A stretch of 9,468 nucleotides of DNA from Ktedonobacteraceae bacterium (GCA_014896635.1 JADBKA010000185.1:1-9468); one strand, 5' to 3'. Shown: positions 1 through 7,250, counted from the first letter of the stretch. A program made the numbers and translations. Notes: generated by a model not told the origin, from the sequence alone.

Positions 1-793
1 CATTAGCAGTGGATGCATGAATAATATAGGGACTATGGATTACCATATCACCGGCCTCATAGTCGGCGATCAACCACCGTCCATTGATCATATCAGCCAG
101 CGTCGGCAGATCTTTACTGATCCATCCGCCACTTGCCATGTTCTTATTATAGGCGCTGATCCGCTCCTCTGGTGGTAAATCAGCATTCTTGCGCGTAAAC
201 TCCGCTTCTAACTTGCGGCCCAGGGCATCGGACCCCTCCAGATAGGTCAGGCCCCCCAGCTCTACCGGCGTATCTCCCAGGGGAATCCAACTGGTGCAGA
301 CCTGATCAGTGCCGGCGCGCAGGTAGACCAGGTCATAATGACCGCCTGTGCAGTCAGGATCACCGGGTACAGTGAAGCGCAAGATCTTCCGTTTATGCAG
401 ATAGATCTCTCCTCCCAGAAACGCTTCATAGAACCGCCAGATGCGAGGACCTGTGCAAAAGGTCTCGTAGAACGGCAAACGCACGGATTCCATCCAGATC
501 CGGTGGATGGTCTCGCTTGATAGTTTTTTGCCAGAGAAGATGCCTTCAACGGGATCACTGCCATCAGCAAGCAGACCCCTATCCGCAAAATGTGCAAAAA
601 AGCTACGGCGCAGGGCAAGCACCTCGTCACGCTTAAAAAAACCTTTTAGCCAGAGATACCCCTGAGATCGGATTTGTTCTCTGAGCGTTTTGACCGACTC
701 ACCGGCATCGGTTGGCTCTAACCATCCCAGACGGTGAGGTTCGCTGGAAAGCTGAAAGCCGTTACTGGTCAATGGAAGTGTTAAGGAATGCAT
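1..793 (-). CDS. Phytanoyl-CoA dioxygenase (PhyH) family protein, C-terminus cut by window edge
   Basis: Reading the minus strand from the ATG at 793-791 gives 264 codons with no stop before the window edge. The gene is therefore partial at its 3' end. The start is supported by AGGGAG about 13 nt upstream. The fold suggested is the Fe(II)/2-oxoglutarate-dependent PhyH family, which hydroxylates or otherwise oxidises small molecules or lipids in the cytoplasm. Visible support: the His-x-Asp iron-ligand pair at H152-Y-D154 in TGGHYDLVYL, followed by CTSWIPLGDTPVELGGLTYL (the typical 'W-P-L-x-D ... GGL' segment) and GDMVIHSPYIIHAS, in which H259 would be the distal iron ligand. The 2-oxoglutarate-binding Arg expected just after H259 lies beyond the edge. 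The substrate cannot be told from sequence. The divergent AraC-type gene at 954 is a likely regulator. Family call is fairly sure, function is not. Confidence 0.85.
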   Translation of the reverse strand, partial: MHSLTLPLTSNGFQLSSEPHRLGWLEPTDAGESVKTLREQIRSQGYLWLKGFFKRDEVLALRRSFFAHFADRGLLADGSDPVEGIFSGKKLSSETIHRIWMESVRLPFYETFCTGPRIWRFYEAFLGGEIYLHKRKILRFTVPGDPDCTGGHYDLVYLRAGTDQVCTSWIPLGDTPVELGGLTYLEGSDALGRKLEAEFTRKNADLPPEERISAYNKNMASGGWISKDLPTLADMINGRWLIADYEAGDMVIHSPYIIHASTAN

Positions 794-859
794 CTTGATA
801 GTTCTCCCTTTCAGGCGTTCCTGGAGAGATTGCTCAGTCAATGAATCGCCAGGCGCATT

Positions 860-868
860 TGTTATAAT
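860..868 (+). promoter_or_regulatory. Extended -10 promoter for the AraC-type gene
   Basis: TGTTATAAT is a perfect extended -10 (TG-n-TATAAT), with the hexamer at 863-868. No good -35 lies 16-18 bp upstream, which is usual for extended -10 promoters. Predicted start is near 875, about 80 nt before the AraC-type ATG at 954. It sits in the shared divergent region with the PhyH-type gene. Confidence 0.55.
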
Positions 869-877
869 GATGATAAC
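861..877. promoter_or_regulatory. Dyad over the -10 in the PhyH/AraC divergent region
   Basis: GTTAT and ATAAC form an inverted repeat with a 7-nt centre, lying on top of the -10 box. A protein bound here would block the AraC-type promoter and could also affect the divergent oxygenase promoter, for which I could find no convincing boxes. Operator function is inferred from position only, and the arms are short. Confidence 0.3.
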
Positions 878-953
878 CGATCAAAGCGGATTACACCATG
901 AAGAATCTGCTTGTTTCCCTGGATATTTTGCTCAATCTTGAAAGGAAAAAGCT

Positions 954-1790
954 ATGCTCGATCTGGCACGCTACGAAATGCCAGCAGCACTTCACCGTCG
1001 GCTCGGATTACTTTGTACCGGCTATGGCTACGCCGCACATAAGCTGGCGCGTTGTCCGCCGCGTACATTGGAATGTTATGCGGTCGTCTGGGTTTCCAGT
1101 GGCTCCGGCTGGCTCGAAACCTCGGCCACGTCCCAGCGTCTTCAGATCGTGAGTGGAAGTCTGTTCTGGCTCTTTCCGCATGTAACTCATACCTATGCTC
1201 CAGATGCAGCAGGATGGACAGAACAATGGGCGCTTTTTGAAGGTCCACAGGCCGAAATATTTGAGCAACTGGGCTTCCTTGCTCCCGCGCACCCTGTGCA
1301 ATACGTGGGAGCATCAACAGCAATCGAAGCGCTCTTTACGCAACTGCGAGAGGATTTCACGAGCGGCGGGACGTTTACCAGTGTGCTGAGTGCGACGCTC
1401 ATCTCTCGGCTCATCATCGTCGCTCACCAGCTTGCCGTCGAGCAACAGGCCAGGCATGACCCTGCCATCAGGAAGATAGAACAGTGCAGAAGATGGCTGG
1501 ATGAGCACGCCTGTGAAGTAGGTGAGATCGAAACGCTGGCAACAAACTATCACATGGGCTACTCGACGTTCCGCCGGTATTTCAGAAACATCACAGGTTG
1601 CTCCCCTAAAGAATACGTGCTACGTGTGCGCATGCGTAAAGCAAAAGAGTTGCTGGTATTCACACAGCAAAGCATTGTCGAGGTAGCGCGAAGTGTAGGT
1701 TTTGCGGACCCCTATTATTTCTCGCGTCTCTTTCACGAGAAAGAGGGACTCTCGCCATCGCAGTTTCGACTCCAGCAGCGTTCTCTGTAG
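954..1790 (+). CDS. AraC/XylS-family transcriptional regulator
   Basis: A 278-residue cytoplasmic DNA-binding regulator of normal AraC-family length. Residues about 15-110 look like the cupin-type sensor domain (the 'VSGSLFWLFPHVTHTY' segment matches the ligand-pocket style of this family). The C-terminal third has the two helix-turn-helix units: first at about 190-213 (IETLATNYHMGYSTFRRYF), second at about 240-264 (IVEVARSVGFADPYYFSRLF, ending in the family signature G-F-x-D-x-x-Y-F-x-R-x-F). The ATG at 954 is preceded by AAAGGAAAAAG, a good ribosome binding site. It is transcribed away from the PhyH-type oxygenase, and such divergent pairs commonly have the regulator controlling its neighbour, here probably in response to a small molecule. 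The effector is unknown. Confidence 0.93.
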   Translation: MLDLARYEMPAALHRRLGLLCTGYGYAAHKLARCPPRTLECYAVVWVSSGSGWLETSATSQRLQIVSGSLFWLFPHVTHTYAPDAAGWTEQWALFEGPQAEIFEQLGFLAPAHPVQYVGASTAIEALFTQLREDFTSGGTFTSVLSATLISRLIIVAHQLAVEQQARHDPAIRKIEQCRRWLDEHACEVGEIETLATNYHMGYSTFRRYFRNITGCSPKEYVLRVRMRKAKELLVFTQQSIVEVARSVGFADPYYFSRLFHEKEGLSPSQFRLQQRSL

Positions 1791-2133
1791 CAGATAATTG
1801 AGGAAGTACAGGACTCTGGTATGAAAGGATAAAGCCAGGCAGTCTCCTGAGCAGGTGGACTTGACGAGCCAAAGCCAGACCATCTACAATAAGAAATGTA
1901 TTCATGAGTATACAGTGCTCATGAGCAGAGAAATAGTGCTAGAGACAGGCTAAGGCTTAAAAACTCTGTACCAATCAGGTACAGCAAAATTCTACATATA
2001 GCTACCGGGCAGGTACACTGGACAGACATGTCTCCAGTGCAGTTCATGTGGAAAAGCAGCGCGGCTTCCTACACACTGGCAGTACAGCGAAAGACAATGA
2101 TACACCTGTGCTATACCGGCTAAGAGGACAGGA
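1791..2133. other. 343-bp gene-free gap with three separate inverted repeats
   Basis: No reading frame here has coding character. Three inverted repeats are visible. The first is CATGAG (1903-1908) / CTCATG (1918-1923). The second is TGTACC (1967-1972) / GGTACA (1978-1983) around AATCA. The third is CACTGGA (2016-2022) / TCCAGTG (2033-2039) around a centre containing the palindrome GACATGTC. None is followed by a T run, so none is a clear terminator for the AraC-type gene. I found no convincing promoter for the acetyltransferase. Confidence 0.5.
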
Positions 2134-2646
2134 ATGTGTTTCCTCACTGAACCCACTTTCCAGTACAAGGAGAGCTTTCTCGACGGACTACGCGAATTCC
2201 AGCACGAAGGTAGGTTACTCAATTACAACATCCGGCGCATCGCTGCTGATTTCGAGAGTTTCCTACTGCGCGAACAAACCAGGCGAGGATCTTCTAGCAT
2301 CTTGCAGGGCCGCGTTCCCTCCATCGACTTCTGGCTCATAGATAATAACGAATACGTCGGACAATTGTCGGTACGACCCATAATGAACGACTTCCTTTTG
2401 CGTGTCGCCGGCAATATCGGCTACCAGATCCGGCCCTCAAGACGCCGGTGCGGCTATGGCAAAGAAATCTTACGTCTTGGTTTGCAGAAAGCGAGAGAAC
2501 TGGGTATCCCTAAAGCACTGATCACCTGCGACGAAAATAACATCGGCTCAAAAAAAATCATCGAGTACAACGGCGGTCGATTTGAGAACGCGGTCAACGT
2601 CGAAGGTTCTCCTACCAGGAAACTGCGCTACTGGATCGACCTCTGA
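2134..2646 (+). CDS. GNAT-family N-acetyltransferase
   Basis: A 170-residue protein of standard GNAT size that should transfer acetyl from acetyl-CoA to an amine; the substrate is unknown. The acetyl-CoA-binding motif A is visible at about 96-110: GYQIRPSRRRCGYGKE, with the R-x-x-G-x-G/A pattern as R104-R-C-G107-Y-G109. It is followed by the helix EILRLGLQKARELGI and the motif-B-like segment TCDENNIGSKKIIEYNGG (about 131-148). The N-terminal EPTFQYKESFLDGLREFQHEG resembles a common uncharacterised GNAT group (COG3981-like, from memory). AGAGGA at 2123-2128, 5 nt before the ATG, supports this start. It has no operon partner; the 675-residue FHA gene converges on it. The stop codon lies within a strong hairpin. 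Confidence 0.88.
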   Translation: MCFLTEPTFQYKESFLDGLREFQHEGRLLNYNIRRIAADFESFLLREQTRRGSSSILQGRVPSIDFWLIDNNEYVGQLSVRPIMNDFLLRVAGNIGYQIRPSRRRCGYGKEILRLGLQKARELGIPKALITCDENNIGSKKIIEYNGGRFENAVNVEGSPTRKLRYWIDL

Positions 2647-2681
2647 CACGATGTTCCTTTTAGAGATGGAACATCGTGTCA
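2644..2681. terminator. Perfect 14-bp hairpin overlapping the GNAT stop codon
   Basis: TGACACGATGTTCC (2644-2657) pairs perfectly with GGAACATCGTGTCA (2668-2681) around a 10-nt loop. The stop TGA is the first three bases of the 5' arm. It lies between convergent genes (GNAT +, FHA - ending at 2708). Neither strand has a T tract after the stem, so it is not a textbook intrinsic terminator. A bidirectional transcription or mRNA 3'-end stabiliser is the likeliest role. Confidence 0.6.
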
Positions 2682-2707
2682 AGTAAGGAAGGGAAGGATC
2701 GAGGACA

Positions 2708-4735
2708 CTACTGCACAGTGCCGGTCCAGGTTCCTTGCGATGCACTTCTGAATGACAGAGTGCCAACACCATTATCACAATCAGCCGTAACGGCATCATC
2801 CTTCGCATTCCCACTGATGGAGTTCTTATTGCTAAACGTTCCTTCGAGGTGTTGATTTACCAAAGGAGTGCGTAATGTACAACTGACCGTTCTACCATTT
2901 TTTGAGAATTCTATTTTCCCATTGGTGATCGTCTCGGTATAGACAAGCTTCCCTCCTTTGTAGGAGCCGCTACATGTCAGGGTAAGCGTCAATTTCGTTA
3001 TTGTCCCATCAGAGCTTGTGGTTGTACCTTCATGAGGCTGGCCATCATCTTCTTGCTGGCAGACGGTCCCGCCTTCGGACTTGCCGGTGACGATCAACCG
3101 ATCATCAAAAGGCTGCGATGATCCGCCGAACTGTACCGTCGCCTTAATCGTCATACTGGTGTCATCGGGAGGAGCGCCGTTAGGACCAGGGGTATGCGCC
3201 TGACCTTGCGCCACTACCGTGAGCTTCACACCGGTTTTTGTGACATAGCTCTTCGTCAACAGGTCGCCGGGTGCCTGGGCAGTCAGCGTATGATCCCCAA
3301 GCGCCCAGTCACCGCGAACCGTCAGATCCGCCTTGAAGTTGCCATCCTTATCACTATTGACCGCCTGTACGCCAGGAGCGGGCTTGCCATCCAGCAGGAA
3401 GGTGATAGGAGCAGTACCCGGAAATTTCTGACCTGTAATGTGGAAGACGGTGCCGGTAGACCCGGCAGGCGTTTGATTGACATTATACTCGCTCCTAACG
3501 TCGATAACCGGCTGCGGGCGAGTCGTGAAGTAGAGGATTGCCCAGCCACCTGCACCCAGGATAACGACAGCGATCAGGGCAATGATCAGGATCTTGAGCG
3601 TATTGTTCGGCTTCTGTTGCGGGGTTGGCGCAGGCTGCTGGACGAAAAGGGGTTGCCCATAGGTTCCTGGTGCTCCCGGTGCTCCCGGCAGCGAAGGATT
3701 GCTGACTCCCGGCATTGAAGGCGCGCCTGGTATGGTAGACGCATTGTAAGAGACGCCTCCCGTCCAGGACTGCTGATAGGGCTGGTAGGGTGCCTGCCCG
3801 GCAGCAGCAAACTGACCGGACTGACCTGGGGGCTGACCAGGTTGACCGGGCTGGTATTGAACTGGTCCATAGGCAGGAGAAGAAGGGGATTGGCCTTGCC
3901 CGGCATTATAGGCAGCAGGAACAAACGGCGGCTGGCCCTGCCCCATACCATAAGCGGTCGAAGGAATCGATGATCCCTCAGCAGGATTATATGGAGAGAC
4001 AATGTATGGTTGGACAGGTTGGACGGGCGGTTGGCTATACGCTGCGCTCTCCCCACCGTGAGCTGCTGCGATTTGATCATCCTGCTCTACTCTCTGTGCC
4101 TGGTGGGAAGGAAAGCCAGAGGCCGCAGGCGGTTGATCCTGGTATGCCGGAGCAGCCCCATATGAAGGAGCAAAAGATGAAGATGGGGGAAAAGACGGAT
4201 TCGATGACGATGACGGCGTATAGGGTATATCGGGCGGCGTCACTGGAGGGTTTGGCTGATTGAAAGGCCCCGCTGGCTCACTTGTCGATTCGGCTGATAA
4301 GCCCGGCTGCAACAACGTTGCAGAGGGGGGCTGATCGCTCTGCGACACATCAGCACCAGGAGGATTCGACCCGAATTGCGCCCTCATCGTCGGTGCATAA
4401 GCTTCACTGCGTCGAATGGTGGGCGACACATCCGAAGAAACCGATTCCTCTGGTGTATCTTCAAATGTGAAGACCGTATCTCCTATGCGGATTCTATCAC
4501 TCTGCTTGAGGAACTGCGGCACCCCCTTTTCGAGGCGCTGCTCGTTGACAAAGGTACCATTAGAACTCCCCACATCAGTAATACTATAACTCTGCCCATA
4601 AAGCTGTATTATTGCATGGTGCGCCGATACTTTGGGATCATTGACCGCAAGCTGATTATCGGGTGCTCGTCCCAGACGAAAAGTGGGAGAATCCAGGGCA
4701 ACACGCCCGAACGGCCCTTGAAGCGCTGCTGGCAT
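2708..4735 (-). CDS. FHA-domain membrane protein with Pro/Gln/Gly-rich linker and extracytoplasmic Ig/IPT-like domain
   Basis: A 675-residue protein in clear parts. An N-terminal FHA domain (about 8-92) has the phosphothreonine-binding hallmarks G22-R23, S37-A-H-H40 and S57-S-N59-G60. A low-complexity linker rich in Pro, Gln, Gly, Ser and Tyr follows (about 120-378). Then comes one membrane helix (about 379-404), preceded by K375 and K381, so the FHA domain should be cytoplasmic. After it lies an Ig/IPT-like beta domain (about 408-508), and a C-terminal beta-rich domain (about 525-675) with four Cys (559, 588, 619, 653) that could form two disulfides. FHA domains read phosphothreonine made by Ser/Thr kinases, so a role relaying kinase signals at the membrane is inferred. 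The start is supported by GGAGAG upstream of the ATG at 4735. No kinase is in the window. The C-terminal domain is unrecognised. Confidence 0.9.
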   Translation of the reverse strand: MPAALQGPFGRVALDSPTFRLGRAPDNQLAVNDPKVSAHHAIIQLYGQSYSITDVGSSNGTFVNEQRLEKGVPQFLKQSDRIRIGDTVFTFEDTPEESVSSDVSPTIRRSEAYAPTMRAQFGSNPPGADVSQSDQPPSATLLQPGLSAESTSEPAGPFNQPNPPVTPPDIPYTPSSSSNPSFPPSSSFAPSYGAAPAYQDQPPAASGFPSHQAQRVEQDDQIAAAHGGESAAYSQPPVQPVQPYIVSPYNPAEGSSIPSTAYGMGQGQPPFVPAAYNAGQGQSPSSPAYGPVQYQPGQPGQPPGQSGQFAAAGQAPYQPYQQSWTGGVSYNASTIPGAPSMPGVSNPSLPGAPGAPGTYGQPLFVQQPAPTPQQKPNNTLKILIIALIAVVILGAGGWAILYFTTRPQPVIDVRSEYNVNQTPAGSTGTVFHITGQKFPGTAPITFLLDGKPAPGVQAVNSDKDGNFKADLTVRGDWALGDHTLTAQAPGDLLTKSYVTKTGVKLTVVAQGQAHTPGPNGAPPDDTSMTIKATVQFGGSSQPFDDRLIVTGKSEGGTVCQQEDDGQPHEGTTTSSDGTITKLTLTLTCSGSYKGGKLVYTETITNGKIEFSKNGRTVSCTLRTPLVNQHLEGTFSNKNSISGNAKDDAVTADCDNGVGTLSFRSASQGTWTGTVQ

Positions 4736-4839
4736 ACGTATTCTCTCCTCTCAAGAGATTACGGACAAATTCATAGAAAATCCTACCCTACCCGCTTCCC
4801 TTCAACTACCTGACTTTTGACAGCCCTTGAGTTAATTTA

Positions 4840-4876
4840 CTGATATTACCAGTTCTCGATTTGCTGATATTACCAG
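4840..4876. repeat. Tandem 13-bp direct repeat upstream of the FHA gene
   Basis: CTGATATTACCAG occurs at 4840-4852 and again at 4864-4876, 24 bp start to start. Each unit is itself a partial dyad (CTG...CAG). It lies 105-141 bp upstream of the FHA start codon, where a regulator could bind. I could not identify a sure -35/-10 pair for that gene. The spacing and repetition suggest a two-site operator, by inference only. Confidence 0.45.
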
Positions 4877-4991
4877 AGAAGGGACAGACCAGGATAACCC
4901 TATCCTCCTACACACATTTTATACACTACATCGGGCCGGAAGTAAAGAACTTTCTTCGCCAGCAGATCAAAAACGCCGTAATGCTCTCAAA

Positions 4992-5064
4992 CGCGCCCAG
5001 CAGGATTCGAACCTGCGACAACCGGTTTAGAAGACCGATGCTCTATCCACTGAGCTATGGGCGC
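4992..5064 (-). tRNA. tRNA-Arg (anticodon UCU)
   Basis: The minus strand folds as a complete 73-nt tRNA. The acceptor stem is GCGCCCA / TGGGCGC with G as discriminator base. The D arm is GCTC-AGTGGATA-GAGC, the anticodon arm has loop CTTCTAA giving anticodon UCU (Arg, codons AGA/AGG), the variable loop is TTGTC, and the T arm is GCAGG-TTCGAAT-CCTGC. The 3' CCA is not encoded (TTT follows) and must be added after transcription. It stands alone, with its own promoter upstream. I see no clear terminator downstream. Confidence 0.97.
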
Positions 5065-5115
5065 AAACAAATTATTGCTACCTGACCTGAGGAACTTCCT
5101 CCACACAGCGTATGT

Positions 5116-5145
5116 ATCATAGCAAGTTTTGTTGCGCTCTGTCAA
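5116..5145 (-). promoter_or_regulatory. Sigma-70-type promoter of tRNA-Arg
   Basis: On the minus strand TTGACA (5145-5140, perfect -35) is separated by 18 bp from TATGAT (5121-5116, 5/6 -10). Transcription would begin near 5109, giving a 5' leader of about 45 nt to be trimmed from the tRNA. It is the best promoter match in the window, as expected for a tRNA gene. Confidence 0.85.
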
Positions 5146-5499
5146 GCACACACCAGGCCCCCCCAGGGTTGTCGCAAAGTCCTCTCACTCCTCTGCAACA
5201 GAGGAGAATATGACAAAGGAGACGAAGCCAGATGCAAAGCTCCTGCCATGAAAGCGCAGAACGCATGTACCATCTACAATACTTCCCCAAAGTTAGCGCG
5301 ACTGGAGAGAGTACCAGGCGGTACAGGATAAAATTTGTTATTTTTTGTAGCTATTTTGTCCATTCATTTGTACACAAAAGCACGATCTCCCCCTCCCCTC
5401 CCTTGCAGTCTCATCAGTGTTATGTTATCCTAGAAATACGGGCTTTACAGTCACTATTGCTACTATTTCAGACCTGGGACCCGGAGGAAAGGACTCATC
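5146..5499. other. Gene-free gap between the tRNA promoter and the helical-protein gene
   Basis: No convincing gene. It holds a 7-bp hairpin CTCCTCT / AGAGGAG (5188-5194 / 5200-5206, loop GCAAC), a short dyad GTACC / GGTAC (5311-5315 / 5320-5324), an A+T-rich stretch at about 5328-5376, and a candidate promoter at 5403-5431. Confidence 0.5.
5403..5431 (+). promoter_or_regulatory. Candidate promoter for the 97-residue protein gene
   Basis: TTGCAG (5403-5408) and TATCCT (5426-5431) are 17 bp apart, and the -10 is extended (TG at 5423-5424). Predicted start near 5438 leaves a 5' leader of about 62 nt. The -35 matches only 3 of 6 consensus bases, so the call rests on spacing and the extended -10. 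Confidence 0.4.
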
Positions 5500-5793
5500 A
5501 TGACGAAGCATGACCTGATGACAGTGGAACAAATCCTGACCGAGATGCAAAAGGTACAGGAGGCCATGCAAAAGTTGCAAACCACCTACAACACTTATCT
5601 GCAAACCCTCATCACACGCGCACGGATGCAAGAGTATACAGAGAACCAGTACAACACACTGCTCCAGATTGCAAAAGCTGGTACTGAAATGGTGCTAAAG
5701 CTCAAGGAAGGCGATATTGTCAGCGCAGAATGGGAAGCGCGCAGCCACGAGTTAGCACGACAGGCGACAAAGCTTGTCCAGGAATCGGAGTAA
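5500..5793 (+). CDS. Small helical (coiled-coil-like) protein of unknown function
   Basis: A 97-residue protein that I do not recognise. It is almost wholly helix-forming, with no Cys and only one Trp, no signal peptide and no membrane span, so it should be cytoplasmic. Residues about 7-45 (VEQILTEMQKVQEAMQKLQ and following) have spaced hydrophobic positions typical of a coiled coil. A second helical stretch runs from about 48 to 95 (LLQIAKAGTEMVLKLKEGD, then ARSHELARQATKLVQ). Two helices around the short break near LKEGD suggest a helical hairpin or oligomer. The start is well supported by GGAGGAAAGGA just upstream of the ATG. It is monocistronic: the tRNA upstream runs the other way and the HlyD-type gene converges. 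Confidence 0.75.
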   Translation: MTKHDLMTVEQILTEMQKVQEAMQKLQTTYNTYLQTLITRARMQEYTENQYNTLLQIAKAGTEMVLKLKEGDIVSAEWEARSHELARQATKLVQESE

Positions 5794-5844
5794 TCACTCC
5801 TCAGTATATTCCTCTTCTATCTCTCCTTCTCCCTCTATGGCCGA

Positions 5845-5980
5845 TTCAACCACGCTAAGTAGGTGAAACAGAACGAATGAGAAGCGGGGTCCAGGGGCGC
5901 CAGCCCCTGGCGGGGCATGGGGTGTCCCCATTTCCCCCTTTTTCTCAATTCTAAGGTCCACCTACTTAGACGAGGTTGAA
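5845..5980. repeat. Nested palindromic element, about 136 bp, with long imperfect inverted ends (REP/MITE-like)
   Basis: Outer arms: 5845-5865 and 5959-5980 are inverted copies with one mismatch and one extra base, including a perfect 11-bp core CTAAGTAGGTG / CACCTACTTAG. A second inner pair, GAATGAGAA (5875-5883) / TTCTCAATTC (5942-5951), differs by one bulge. Inside sit two perfect hairpins: CCAGGGGC-GCCA-GCCCCTGG (5891-5910) and ATGGGG-TGT-CCCCAT (5917-5931). The whole can fold as a branched cruciform. It lies between convergent genes (helical protein + and HlyD-type -), so it may also act as a terminator. No transposase and no target-site duplication are visible. Confidence 0.75.
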
Positions 5981-6020
5981 GGGAACAATTCAAGAGGGAA
6001 AAGGAAGATAAGATCAAGAC

Positions 6021-7250
6021 CTATCCCCTTCTCACAACCACCTGCTGCCCGTCGCGCAGTGATCCCCGTGCAGTCACTACTACCCGCTCGCCCGGTGCCA
6101 GTCCCCGATCCACTGCCACCCGGTCGGCAGATCTGCCAATCACATGCACATGTCGAGCAACCGCACGCCCGCCGCTTACAACAAAGACAACTGCGCCACC
6201 ATCCTTATCAGATACCGCCGACGCCGGTACGACTACACCAGGCACCTGCGCCTGTATACGTACAAACGCTCCCATGCCCGGCAGCACAACCTGCTGCGCG
6301 TTGGCAAGCTCGATCCAGACCTCAAACGTGTCCGTCTGTACATCAGCCTGCGGTACAACTGTGATCACCCGGCCCCGTACATCGACATCGGGCAAAGCCG
6401 AGGGCGTGACCACCGCTGGCATGCCAGCCCGCACATCATGCAGACTCTGCACCGGCACTTTCGCCCGTACGATCACCGCCGAGAGATCCATGATCGTCAA
6501 CATGGTCTGCTGTGCCGGAAACAGTTCGCCGGCATTGACGTTGATGGCCGTGACGACACCATCCAGCGGCGAGGTTACTACGCCATTGTTGAATGAGGAC
6601 GCCTGCGTAACAATGGTGTTATACCTGCTCTGTGCCAGTTGATACTGCTGCTGAGCCTGGGCGACGGTCGTGGCATTGCCGACACCGGATACGGAGTTGA
6701 GATAATCGCGCGCCGCCGCTACATCACTGGCTGCCTGGGCAATCTGGGCGTTCAATTGCGCGGGGTCAAGCTTGAGGAGCGGCTGGTTGACTTTGACACG
6801 CTCGCCCGCCCTGACCAGGACACTGATAACCCGCTCGGACAGCGGATACGAGACGTCTGCACGCTGCCTCGGATAGACTATGCCCCCGCCGCCAATGTCG
6901 TGCTCTACCGCCTGCACTGCGCCGACCCGAAAAACTGTGACGGTATTGACGGCAAACCAGTATTGCCAGACGAAGCTTCCACCGGCAATCAGCCCGATAC
7001 AGGCAACCAGCAGTCCCGCCAGCACCAGCCTGTGCCACAACCAGCGAGGCAGACGCTTCCTGGCCGAGAGCACTATCCTCTTGATATCCTGCCATCCCTG
7101 CGGCCAGTGCCATCTATTACCCGCTGGCAGCTCTCTGATGACCGGCGCTCCCTGTTTTTCTGTCTGCTGTCTCGCTTCTTCTCCCGCTGTTACGATACGG
7201 CGCTTCTCCGTTGCTTCCCCTTCCTGTGCATTGAACTGCTGCGTGTCCAT
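6021..7250 (-). CDS. HlyD/MacA-type membrane fusion protein (efflux periplasmic-adaptor family), orphan
   Basis: A 409-residue protein with an unusually long cytoplasmic N-terminus (about 1-70, charged, then Arg/Lys/Trp-rich). One membrane helix lies at about 75-98 (LVLAGLLVACIGLIAGGSFV). The family order follows: first half of the biotinyl-lipoyl-like domain (about 120-160, 'VSVLVRAGERVKVNQPLLKLD'-type), a short helical hairpin (about 162-217, Ala/Gln-rich), the second lipoyl half (223-255, VVTSPLDGVVTAINVNAGEL), a beta-barrel (about 257-335) and a membrane-proximal domain to the end. Such proteins couple an inner-membrane transporter, often MacB-like ABC, to export. In a Chloroflexota cell, which lacks a normal outer membrane, it would sit on the outer face of the membrane. 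The start is supported by GAGGGAAGG five bases before the ATG. No transporter gene lies beside it on either side. Confidence 0.9.
   Translation of the reverse strand: MDTQQFNAQEGEATEKRRIVTAGEEARQQTEKQGAPVIRELPAGNRWHWPQGWQDIKRIVLSARKRLPRWLWHRLVLAGLLVACIGLIAGGSFVWQYWFAVNTVTVFRVGAVQAVEHDIGGGGIVYPRQRADVSYPLSERVISVLVRAGERVKVNQPLLKLDPAQLNAQIAQAASDVAAARDYLNSVSGVGNATTVAQAQQQYQLAQSRYNTIVTQASSFNNGVVTSPLDGVVTAINVNAGELFPAQQTMLTIMDLSAVIVRAKVPVQSLHDVRAGMPAVVTPSALPDVDVRGRVITVVPQADVQTDTFEVWIELANAQQVVLPGMGAFVRIQAQVPGVVVPASAVSDKDGGAVVFVVSGGRAVARHVHVIGRSADRVAVDRGLAPGERVVVTARGSLRDGQQVVVRRG

Noticed and set aside
898..1152. 84-residue + strand frame starting just before the AraC-type gene
   Set aside because: It overlaps the AraC-type gene in another frame and lacks a ribosome binding site.
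3194..3718. 174-residue + strand frame
   Set aside because: It lies wholly within the FHA gene on the opposite strand; an Arg-rich mirror reading.
4861..5085. 74-residue + strand frame
   Set aside because: It runs straight through the antisense of the tRNA-Arg gene.
5210..5251. 13-codon frame after AGAGGAG (MTKETKPDAKLLP)
   Set aside because: A good ribosome binding site is present, but the peptide is very short, far from the next gene and without any sign of conservation that I can test.
5232..5513. 93-residue + strand frame
   Set aside because: It has no ribosome binding site, mixed composition, and overlaps the better supported start at 5500.
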